Assembly: GCF_030580865.1 (NCBI RefSeq)
Contig: NZ_JAUQSY010000001.1
Location: forward strand, 372,001-436,000
From: Hymenobacter aranciens
GTDB lineage: Bacteria; Bacteroidota; Bacteroidia; Cytophagales; Hymenobacteraceae
Length of the DNA: 64,000 bases
Direction of reading: 5' to 3'
The position numbers were made by a program, and so were the translations under genes. The notes beneath the pieces were generated by a model, which worked only from the letters and a program-made list of their open reading frames with translations, did no database searches and had not been told where the DNA came from. Shown here in pieces: positions 26,364-34,300 of this stretch. Positions within the stretch are counted from its first letter, which is position 1; each line of letters starts with the position of its first letter.

Positions 26364-27221
26364 GTGCCCACCGCCCTGCCCCTGCGCCCCTGGCCCCTGC
26401 GCCTGCTCGATGCCCTGCTTTACAGCAGCACCTGGCTGGCCCTGGCCGCCGCCGCCCAGACGTGGGTAACGCTACGGCACTTCGGCCCGCTGCTGCCCGC
26501 TGCCCAGCGCCTCGTGCTGCTGGTGCTGGCCGCCACCCTGCTGGTGTACAACCTCGATGCGGCCCTGCCCTTCAAGCACGGGCAGCCCGCCGGCACCTCG
26601 GCCCGCAAGGCCTGGCAGCAGCGCCACCGCCGCCTGCTGGCCGGGCTGGCCGCCGGCGCCGCCGTGGGGGGCGGCGCCCTCTTTCTCTGGGACAATTGGT
26701 GGCAGTTTGTGCCCCAGTTGCTGCCCCTGGCCGGGCTGGCGCTGCTCTACTCCTGGCCCTTGGCCAGGTGGCGGGGCCGCCCCCGGGCCCTGCGCGACGT
26801 GCCGCTGCTCAAGGTGTTCCTTATTGCCGGGGTGTGGACGATGGTAACGGCCGGGCTGCCCACGCTGCTGCTGCACCAGCCCATTGGGGCGGTGGCCGGG
26901 CTGCTGGGGCAGCGCTTCTGCCTGGTGCTGGCCCTGGCCATCGTATTCGACATTCGGGACTACTCGCGCGACCGCCGGGCTGGCACCCGCACCTTTCCCG
27001 GCTGGCTGGGCGTGGCCGGGGCGCGGGGGGTGGCGCTGGGTTTTCTGGTGCTGTCGGCCGGGTTGGGGCTGGCCTGGGGCGCCCCGGTCCGGGTGCTGCT
27101 GCTCACGGTGCCGGCGGCGGCGGCCGTCATCCTGCTGGCCGAGGAATCGCGAGGCGACTACTTCTTTGCCCTGGTGACGGACGGCGTGCTGCTGCTGCCC
27201 GTGCTGGGCTACGTGCTGTAG
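26364..27221 (+). CDS. UbiA-like prenyltransferase family membrane protein
   Basis: About 285 aa. I place the start at GTG 26364 (VPTALPLRPWPLRLLDALLY). The only upstream in-frame ATG (26304) lies in the loop of the inverted repeat and would translate its right arm. Eight or so hydrophobic segments make it integral to the inner membrane. The second acidic motif is clear: FDIRDYSRDRRAGTRTFP, a D-x-x-D-x-x-x-D arrangement as in UbiA prenyltransferases. In place of the first motif, NDxxDxxxD, only YNLDAALP is seen. The protein may therefore use an unusual metal site or may not be a classical aromatic prenyltransferase. The acceptor and the pathway are unknown. It converges on the nnr gene. Confidence 0.68.
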   Translation: MPTALPLRPWPLRLLDALLYSSTWLALAAAAQTWVTLRHFGPLLPAAQRLVLLVLAATLLVYNLDAALPFKHGQPAGTSARKAWQQRHRRLLAGLAAGAAVGGGALFLWDNWWQFVPQLLPLAGLALLYSWPLARWRGRPRALRDVPLLKVFLIAGVWTMVTAGLPTLLLHQPIGAVAGLLGQRFCLVLALAIVFDIRDYSRDRRAGTRTFPGWLGVAGARGVALGFLVLSAGLGLAWGAPVRVLLLTVPAAAAVILLAEESRGDYFFALVTDGVLLLPVLGYVL

Positions 27222-27226
27222 CGCGC

Positions 27227-27345
27227 ACCCCACCCCCGACCCCTCCCCTTCGGGAGAGGGGAGCCTTACGACCTGTAAGGGCTTTGGTTCATATCCACGC
27301 ATGGCCGGCTCCCCTCTCCCGAAGGGGAGGGGTCGGGGGTGGGGT
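27227..27345. repeat. 39-bp perfect inverted repeat, probable bidirectional terminator
   Basis: Arms 27227-27265 and 27307-27345 are exact complements (ACCCCACCCCCGACCCCTCC.. on the left) separated by 41 bases. Each arm contains its own hairpin, CCCCTCCCCTTCGGGAGAGGGG. It fills the gap between two convergent stops; the last base of the right arm is the last base of the nnr stop codon. There is no T-run at the stem ends, so a pure Rho-independent mechanism is not certain. A dispersed repeat element is equally possible. Confidence 0.92.
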
Positions 27346-28886
27346 TACGCCGTCAGGTCACGCAGGGCCGGCCCGATGTGCGCCACCAAATCCCCCGCCA
27401 CCAGCCCGGCCTCGCCGGTCGTCTGCACGGCCAGGTCGGCGGCGTGGCCGTGGGCCAGCACGGCCAGGCGCACGGCGGGCAAGGGGGCCAGGCGCTGGTC
27501 GGCACGCAAGGCCAGCAGCAGGCCGGTGAGTACATCGCCGCTGCCGCCGCTGGCCATGCCCGGGTTGCCGGTGGTGTTGAAGTACAGCTGGCCGTCGCGG
27601 TCGGCCACGGCGGTGTAGGCACCCTTAAGCACCACAATGCACCGGTGCTCCCGTGCAAAGGTGCGCAACAGCTCCAGGCGGTGGTAGTCGTCGCGGGCCT
27701 TCTCCGTCAGGCGCGCAAACTCGCCCACGTGGGGCGTGAGTACCGTGTCCGGCGGCAGCAGCTTCAGCAGGGTGCGGTGGCTGCCCAGCAGGTTCAGCGC
27801 ATCGGCGTCGAGCACCAGGGGCACCTTCGCCGTGCGCAGCAACTGGCGCAGCACGGCCAGGCTGGCCGCGTCCTGCCCCAGCCCCGGCCCGATACCCACC
27901 GCCTGGTACGGCGCCAGGTCGGGCAGCTCGGTGATGTAGTCGGCGTGCTTGTCGGGCAGGCACATGGCCTCGGGCCGGGTGGTCTGCAGAATGTCGTAGC
28001 CGCCGCCCGGCACGGCCACCGTCAGCAGCCCCACGCCACCGCGCAGGCAGGCCCCGGCGGCCAGCACGGCGGCGCCCATCTTGCCCTGGCTGCCCGCCAG
28101 CAGCAGCGCGTGGCCGAAGGTGTTCTTGTAAGCAAACTTGTCGCGCCGGGGCAGGCTGACATCATATAACAACCTTGGCGGATTGGTTATAATGGTGGTT
28201 TCCTGCGGCAGCCGGGTGAGGTGCCAGGGCGTATCGGCCTGCTCGATGAAGGCGGTGCTCAGGCCGATGTCCTCCACCGTCCACTCCCCCACGAAGGCGG
28301 CGTTCTGGGGCAGCAGCATCGCCAGCTTCGGCAAGCCAAAGGTGACGGTGTGGGTGGCCCGCACCACCGGGCTGTCGGCTGGCTGCGGCTGGTCGGCAAA
28401 GAGGCCGCTGGGCAGGTCGATGGCCAGCACCGGGGCGTGGGCCTCGTTCAGCCACTGCACCACGGCGGCGGCGGCGCCCGTCAGCGGCCGGCTCAGGCCG
28501 GTGCCAAACAGGGCGTCAACCACCACCGTGCCTTTGGTGATGGGGAGCAGGTTGGCGGGGTCGAGCACGGCCACGGGTACGGCCCGGGGCAGGCGCTGGC
28601 GGTTGTGCTGCCAGTCGGTCGAGTGCTTGTCGGCCGGCAGCAGCGCCACCCGCACCCGGAAGTTAGCCTCTTGCAACAGGCGGGCCAGGGCCAGGCCGTC
28701 GCCGCCGTTGTTGCCCGGCCCGCAGAGCAGCAGGATTTCGGGTATTTCGCCGTAGCCATATTGCTCATAAAACCAGGCAGACAGCGCCTGGGCCGCCCGC
28801 TCCATCAGCTCGACTGAGGTGATGCCTTGCTCCTGCATGGTGGCCTGGTCGAGGTCGCGGGTCTGGGCGGCGGAAAGGATTTTCAT
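27345..28886 (-). CDS. nnr: Bifunctional NAD(P)HX epimerase / ADP-dependent NAD(P)HX dehydratase
   Basis: 513 aa, minus strand. ATG at 28886 (MKILSAAQTRDLDQATM) is chosen over upstream codons because it is the standard YjeF start and leaves a plausible short leader. Repairs hydrated nicotinamide cofactors: the N-terminal YjeF_N domain epimerises R-NAD(P)HX, and the C-terminal domain dehydrates the S form using ADP. The N-domain shows LLLCGPGNNGGDGLALAR (about 55-72). The C-domain has the ribokinase fold: GHALLLAGSQGKMGAAVLAA, ADALNLLGSH, VLTPHVGEFARL, and the nucleotide/catalytic GNPGMASGGSGDVLTG. All motifs are intact and the length is normal for the fused enzyme. The stop codon touches the 39-bp inverted repeat. 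Confidence 0.95.
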   Translation of the reverse strand: MKILSAAQTRDLDQATMQEQGITSVELMERAAQALSAWFYEQYGYGEIPEILLLCGPGNNGGDGLALARLLQEANFRVRVALLPADKHSTDWQHNRQRLPRAVPVAVLDPANLLPITKGTVVVDALFGTGLSRPLTGAAAAVVQWLNEAHAPVLAIDLPSGLFADQPQPADSPVVRATHTVTFGLPKLAMLLPQNAAFVGEWTVEDIGLSTAFIEQADTPWHLTRLPQETTIITNPPRLLYDVSLPRRDKFAYKNTFGHALLLAGSQGKMGAAVLAAGACLRGGVGLLTVAVPGGGYDILQTTRPEAMCLPDKHADYITELPDLAPYQAVGIGPGLGQDAASLAVLRQLLRTAKVPLVLDADALNLLGSHRTLLKLLPPDTVLTPHVGEFARLTEKARDDYHRLELLRTFAREHRCIVVLKGAYTAVADRDGQLYFNTTGNPGMASGGSGDVLTGLLLALRADQRLAPLPAVRLAVLAHGHAADLAVQTTGEAGLVAGDLVAHIGPALRDLTA

Positions 28887-28912
28887 GATAAACGGCGGTG
28901 AGCTTCGGCTGG

Positions 28913-28947
28913 CACAAGTAAGCACCCGCTATACGCAAGCGGCCAAA
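28913..28947 (-). promoter_or_regulatory. Possible promoter of nnr
   Basis: On the minus strand TACTTGTG (28913-28920) is one base off TAnnTTTG, with TTTTGG 23 bases upstream (28944-28947). The start codon would be about 26 bases downstream. Weak but correctly spaced. Confidence 0.35.
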
Positions 28948-29021
28948 ACTGTTTTTGCCGCATTCGCGTTTCTAACCGTCACCCCTTGCCTGCTTCGGCA
29001 AGCTAAAACTTCCCCATATTT

Positions 29022-29483
29022 ATGCAAACCTGGAACGACGTCATTCGCCTCGCCAACAATCCGCCCACCCCGCCCCGCCGCGTCGAGAAAACCAACGCCG
29101 AGTGGAAGGCCGAGCTCACCCCCCAGCAGTACCATGTCACCCGCGAGCACGGCACCGAGCGCGCCTTCACCGGCGAGTACTGCGAGGCCCACGAGGCCGG
29201 CCTCTACGCCTGCGTGTGCTGCGGCACCCCGCTCTACGACTCGCGCACCAAGTTCGAGAGCGGCACCGGCTGGCCCAGCTTCACCCAGCCCGTGGAGGAC
29301 GACGTGCTGAAATACAAGAAAGACACCAGCTACGGCATGGTGCGCGTGGAGGTGCTCTGCAACGTGTGCGATGCCCACCAAGGCCACGTCTTTCCCGACG
29401 GACCCGCCCCCAGCGGCCTGCGTTTGTGTATCAACTCGGCCAGTATCAAGCTGGTGGGGGAGGGGCAGCAGGAGCCGGCGTAG
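29022..29483 (+). CDS. msrB: Peptide-methionine (R)-S-oxide reductase MsrB
   Basis: 153 aa from ATG 29022. Reduces R-methionine sulfoxide in oxidised proteins with thioredoxin; no signal peptide, so cytoplasmic. Two CxxC pairs for structural zinc are present: C64/C67 in [13 protein letters not shown] and C113/C116 in [16 protein letters not shown]. The substrate-binding GTGWPSF is at about 81-87 and the catalytic cysteine is C136 in RLCINSAS. The length is typical of a stand-alone MsrB, not fused to MsrA. It is divergent from nnr across a gap of 135 bases. An AT-rich CCATATTTATGCAA overlaps the start; no clean promoter consensus was found. Confidence 0.96.
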   Translation: MQTWNDVIRLANNPPTPPRRVEKTNAEWKAELTPQQYHVTREHGTERAFTGEYCEAHEAGLYACVCCGTPLYDSRTKFESGTGWPSFTQPVEDDVLKYKKDTSYGMVRVEVLCNVCDAHQGHVFPDGPAPSGLRLCINSASIKLVGEGQQEPA

Positions 29484-29513
29484 CGCCGGGCCTGGGCGGT
29501 AGCCCGAATAATA

Positions 29514-29622
29514 AAGAACGTCATGCTGAGCAAAGCGAAGCATCTCGCTCGCGTAACTAATCCTGACGATTGGGATTACTACCACTGGCGAGATGCTTCA
29601 CGGCGTTCAGCATGACGTTCTT
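29514..29622. repeat. 35-bp imperfect inverted repeat between msrB and the serine dehydratase gene
   Basis: Arm 29514-29548 (AAGAACGTCATGCTGAGC.., then GAAGCATCTCGC) pairs with 29588-29622, with a short cluster of mismatches in the middle; the loop is 39 bases. The outer CGTCATGCTGA and inner GAAGCATCTCGC blocks are perfect. It has the look of a dispersed intergenic repeat, and could act on msrB mRNA ends or on sdaAA leader folding. Confidence 0.88.
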
Positions 29623-29706
29623 GTTTTCTTGTTGGCCTTACGTTCTGCTTTCCTGCCGTTCTTTGCGCCCCCATTCTTCCCACCCATCTCCATTTTCCCA
29701 CCCGCC

Positions 29707-30606
29707 ATGTCCCTTCTCTTCAACGATTTTGCTTCCTGGCAAGCCCATTGCGCCGCTACCGGCGAACCGCTTTACCAGCCCGTGCTGGCTTACGAAATTG
29801 AGCAGAAGGGCCGCACCGAAGAGGAAATCTGGACCGGCCTGCAGCGCGCCTACGACGTGATGCGCGATGCCGTGAAAGAAGGCCTGACCGGCAACATGAC
29901 CTCCCGCTCGGGCATGATTAACAACGGCGCCAAGAAGATTGCCGCCTCGCCCGTCACCGTCCTCTCGCCCGAGTTCAAGCAGCTCATTACCCGCGCCCTT
30001 GGGGCTAAGGAAGTGAACTCCTGCATGGGCCGGGTGGTGGCCGCGCCCACGGCCGGGGCCTCGGGCATCCTGCCCGGCGTGCTCGTCACCATCCAGGACT
30101 TGCACGGTCTGTCGGACCGCCAGATTCTGGAAGGCCTGCTGGTAGCAGCCGGCATCGCCCTCATCATCGAGCAGAACGCCTCGCTGGCCGGGGCCGTGGG
30201 CGGCTGCCAGGCCGAAACCGGCTCGGCCGCTGCCATGGGCAGCGGGGCCATCGTGTACTGCCTCGGCGGCCCGGTGGAACAGGTGTTAGCGGCCGTGGCT
30301 ATCACCATCCAGTGCATGCTGGGGCTGGTGTGCGACCCCGTGGCCGGGCTGGTCGAAGTGCCCTGCGTGGTGCGCAATGCCTCGGCCGCCGCCATCGCCT
30401 TCAGCTCGGCCCAGATTGCCATTGCCGGGGTGGACCCCGTCATCCCCGTCGACCAGTGCGTGGCCGCCCTCGGCGAGGTGGGCCAGAGCATGGAAACCCG
30501 CTACAAGGAAACCGCCCTCGGCGGCTTGGCGAATACGAAGCGCGGCCGCGAAATTGAGAAAATGGTGCTGGTGCAGGACGTGAACATCCTGCCCGACGAG
30601 GAGTAG
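29707..30606 (+). CDS. sdaAA: L-serine ammonia-lyase, iron-sulfur dependent, alpha subunit
   Basis: 299 aa. ATG 29707 (MSLLFNDFASWQAHC) is chosen; upstream the open frame enters the inverted repeat. The alpha (catalytic) chain of the two-subunit [4Fe-4S] L-serine dehydratase, which turns L-serine into pyruvate and ammonia. Family motifs: GNMTSRSGMINNGAKK (about 63-78), NSCMGRVVAAPTAGASGILPG (from 104), GGCQAETGSAAAMG, CDPVAGLVEVPCVVRNASAAA. Candidate cluster ligands are Cys106, Cys167, Cys209 and Cys220. The beta (regulatory) subunit gene is not adjacent and not in the window, which departs from the common sdaAB-sdaAA pairing. A hairpin follows the stop. Confidence 0.93.
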   Translation: MSLLFNDFASWQAHCAATGEPLYQPVLAYEIEQKGRTEEEIWTGLQRAYDVMRDAVKEGLTGNMTSRSGMINNGAKKIAASPVTVLSPEFKQLITRALGAKEVNSCMGRVVAAPTAGASGILPGVLVTIQDLHGLSDRQILEGLLVAAGIALIIEQNASLAGAVGGCQAETGSAAAMGSGAIVYCLGGPVEQVLAAVAITIQCMLGLVCDPVAGLVEVPCVVRNASAAAIAFSSAQIAIAGVDPVIPVDQCVAALGEVGQSMETRYKETALGGLANTKRGREIEKMVLVQDVNILPDEE

Positions 30607-30628
30607 CAGAAAGGCAGCATTCAGACCG

Positions 30629-30676
30629 AAGTGGTCGGGCGAATTCCGCGCAGCGGTTCGTCCGGCCACTTTTCGT
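30629..30676 (+). terminator. Terminator of sdaAA
   Basis: AAGTGGTCGGGCGAA (30629-30643) pairs with TTCGTCCGGCCACTT (30657-30671) apart from two wobble-type positions; TTTCGTTT follows, about 25 bases past the stop. Confidence 0.7.
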
Positions 30677-30764
30677 TTGGGTCTTTTGATGTCAGGTACT
30701 GGGTGTTTGAATTTCGTATGCCACCTAACACTGCCGGGCTATAGCTGCCCCAACTGTCAGCCAC

Positions 30765-30799
30765 AAAAAAAGCCCCCCGGTTTGCACCGGGGGGCTTTG
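30765..30799 (-). terminator. Terminator of the 6110-aa giant gene
   Basis: A perfect 11-bp stem AGCCCCCCGGT/ACCGGGGGGCT with a TTGC loop (30771-30796). A run of seven A on the plus strand at 30765-30771 gives a U-tract for minus-strand transcription. It lies about 26 bases past the stop. The 41 bases 30771-30811 are identical to 54782-54822. Confidence 0.92.
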
Positions 30800-30821
30800 G
30801 CGTTCGGCGTGCCGAAGAAGT

Positions 30822-31331
30822 TTACTTCTTCACCACTTTCACGTGCTGCAGCTGGCCGTCGAGGGTCAGGTGGAGCAGGTACATGCCTACGGGCAGGCGT
30901 TCGAGGTCGTTAATCGTCACCTGGCTCTGACCGGCCGGCAGGGCCAGCGTCTGGGTCAGGATGGTGCGGCCGGTGGCGTCGGTCACCGTCAGCAGCGTGG
31001 CGGGCGAGGCCGTGCGGGTCTGCACGTTCAGCATTAGCTGCGCGCTGAAGGGGTTGGGCATGGCCGTGAGGCTGGTGCCGTCGAGTTTGCCGAAGTCCAC
31101 GGTGCGCACGGGCGAGAAGCTGGCCTTGCCGTCGAGGTCAACCTGACGCAGACGGTAGTAGCGCAGGCCGGTTTTGCCGGCTTCCACGTCGTTGTAAACG
31201 TAGCTGCGGGGAGAGTTCGAGTTAGCCGAGGCGGGCTCGACGAACTGCAGCTTGCGGAACGAGCTGCCGTTGGTGCTCACCTGCACTTCGAAGCCGGCAT
31301 TGTTCTTCTCGGTAGCCGTATTCCAGTTCAG
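30822..31331 (-). repeat. 3'-end block duplicated in the two giants, copy 1
   Basis: From the AATGGAAC-type codons of NWNTATEKNN to the stop, this block is near-identical to 54833-55342 at a constant offset of 24011 bases. I see differences at 30834, 31278 and 31320 only, all silent. Identity resumes past a diverged 10-base spacer into the terminator (30771-30811). Confidence 0.9.
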
Positions 31332-34300
31332 GATGGCGTTGCCACCGTTGCGCACGGCCTCGAAGCGGGTCAGCTCCACGGGCAGCGGCTTGGTGTTGTC
31401 CTGAACGGCGAAGGGCGAGAAGGTCGTGATGTTCGAACGGCTCAGCGTGTAGGGGTCGCTGCCAGCAGCGGCCGCGTAGCACGTGTAGCACTGGCCATTC
31501 CAGGCACCGTTTTCGTAGTGCACGATGGCGGCGCTGGTGCGGTTGAAGGAGCGTTCGTCGGCCGCGTTCCACTGCAGGGTCAGCGTAGCGTTCGAGCCCC
31601 CGGCAGTGCCTTCGGCAATGTCCCAGGTTTTGCCCACCACACCGGTGGTCATCGACGTGCCCGTGCCTTGCAGGCTGATGCCGTCCTTCACCGAGCCCAC
31701 GAAGTAATCGAGGTCGCCTGTGTTGGTCAGCGTAGCCGGGGTATAGGTCGTCGTCGTGCCAATGGGGAAGGTGGCGCTGGCGCGGCCCGTCGGGCCCACG
31801 TTGTTGATGCGCACATGGCCGGCGAGGTTGGCGTTGGTCACCACGTAGTGGCTGGTGCCGGCACCCACGAAGCTACCCGTAGTGCTGTTCAGCTGCAGCT
31901 CGTGGCCGTTGCTGTCCAGCATGCCGTTGGTCAGGTCGAAGTTGTTGTTCACAACCACGTCACCGCCCAGCGACTTGGCCGTAGCGCCGCTGCCGCTGAT
32001 GGCTACGTTGTAGTACGTGCCCGAGCCGATGGCTTGCGCCGTGGCACCCGAGAAGCTGGTCATGGTGCCTGTGCCGGCCGTGAACGAAGCCACGCCCGCC
32101 GTTACAAAGTTGCCTTTGATGTCGAGCATTGTGCCGCTGTTCGCGGTGGTCAGCGTACCCGTGCCCTGGATGGTCAGGTTGCGTACTGGAGCCGTGCCCG
32201 AGGTAATGGTCGGGTAGTTGGCCAGGCCCGTCGGGATGACGGCGTCGATAGTAGCCGACGGCACGCAGGTGGTCCAGTTGCCGGCGTTGTACCAGTTGGT
32301 GGTGCTGCCCGAAGCGGCGGCGCCGGTCCAGGTGGTCGTGTTCGTGGTCGTCACCGTCACGTCGTTGCTGGTCGAGCAGCTCACGCTGGCGTAGGTAGCC
32401 GTCACGCGGTATACCGAAACGGCATTATCTGCGGGCGATACCGTCAGGCTGGCCGTGTTGGTCGTGGCTGGCAGCGGGCCGGGGCCGCTCACGAGCGTCC
32501 AGGCGTAGGTGGCAGCTTCCGAGAAGTTGCCGGTTACCCGCACGTTGTCGATAATCCAATACCAGTCGTAGCTGCCGATGTAGTTGAAACGAATCTTCAC
32601 GTTAGCCTGACCATTTACGGCTGCTGGCAGCGCCAGCGTCGTCGTAGCCGTGGCAGCCGAAGCCCCCGAAGTAGTGCCAACTGCTGTGCTGGTGAAGCTG
32701 CCGCCGGGTACCAGTGTCCAGCTGCTGCCACCGTCAATCGAATATTCTACGTCGGCTTTAGTATCCGTAGGCGAACGCATAAGCTGGTCGAATGTGAGGC
32801 TGAGGCCGGATGCATTCAGTGTGCTGAAGCTGGCCGATACCAAGCGCGTATCCGTCGTGCTACCCGAGCCACCAGCGTCTGAGTTGGCAAAGACGAACGG
32901 CGTACCATCGGCCCCGTTGAAGTTCGTCAGGTAGGTGCTGGACGTGAACGGTGGCGTTTGCAGGGCCCAGTTAGTAACGGCTGTAGCGCCGCTGGCGTTA
33001 TCAACCGTGAAGCTGCCCAAGCCGGCATTAAAGTTCTCCGAGAACAACACTTTGTTGCTTACGACGTTGTTCGGCACAGCGGCCGTCAGCGTCGTGCTGG
33101 TGTTGTTGCAGATAGTCGGCGAAGCAGGCGTGACAACCGGCGTGGGCGGAGCCACGTTGGTTACCGTCACCACGTTCGACGTTACTACGTTGGCATCGCA
33201 GCTGGTCAGCACGCGGAAATAGGTCGTTTGCGTCAGGGCCGCAGCCGGGGTGTATGTAGCCGAGGTAGCGCCCGCGATGTTCGTGAAGCCCGTCGTGGCA
33301 CTCGTCGTCGACTGCTGGTACTGGATGGTACCGTTGGTCGAGCCGGTGAGCGTCAGAGTAGGCGTGCCGCTGGTGCAGAACGAGCTAATCGAGGAAGCCA
33401 GCGTGCCGGCCGTCGGGGCGATTACGTTCACCGTAATCGTGCGTATCGCCTGGCAGCTGCCGGCGCCGGCGGTGCTGTTGCTGGCCGTCAGGGTGTAGAT
33501 ATAAGTACCTACCGTCGTCGGAGCCGTGATGGTGGCAGCCAGCGCGGTGCTGTTGTAGGTCACATCCGAAGCCTGGGCCGGAGCCGTGGCCGAGTACGTG
33601 AACGTGTTGTAGTACGCATCAGCCGTGCCCGTTACGGCTACCGGCGCGCCCTGGCACACCGTTACCGGCGTGCTGGGCGTGATGGTTACGCTCGGGGCGG
33701 GGGTCACCGTTACTGGTACTGCCGTCCGCAAGCCTTCGCAGGATGTGCTAACTACAAAGTTATAGAAGTAGAAGATGTAGCTCGTAGTGGCAGGGTCCCA
33801 GTACGCCGAATTCACTGACAACGCACCACTGGGCGAGTTGTAAGGGTACGAGATACCGGTGGTCTCGTAAACGAGATTAGAGATACCAGAGTAAGCCTTT
33901 AGCAACAGACGGTAATTAGTACCGGTAGGCACGGGGAAATTGAGAGGCACTACTACCGGGGTAGTGGCACCTGTTCCCGTTACGCTGATGTTGCCTGTTT
34001 CAGCCAGTTGAACACCGGCATTGTTGTAAAGGGCAATATTTACCGTGCCAGTACCAGTTGGGTAGATAGTGGTCGATTGCAGCGTGAAGCTGCTGTTAGC
34101 AGTGAACTGCATACCCCACCCATTAGCAATGATATTACTGGGGCTGGTAGGTGCCGGCTTACCACCAACTTCAGTTGCTCCCGAAACGGCGGCTACGTAG
34201 TAGTTGGTCGTGCCTGCCGCCAGGGCTGGCGTCGTGTAAGTGTACGTGTTGCCTGCTACCGAAGTCGGCGTCAGCTCCGTGCCACCGGTAGCAGCCGAGT

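Noticed and set aside
26256..29622. Insertion sequence or prophage boundaries marked by the inverted repeats.
   Set aside because: No transposase, integrase or phage gene lies between them, the three repeats are different sequences, and the enclosed genes are ordinary housekeeping genes.
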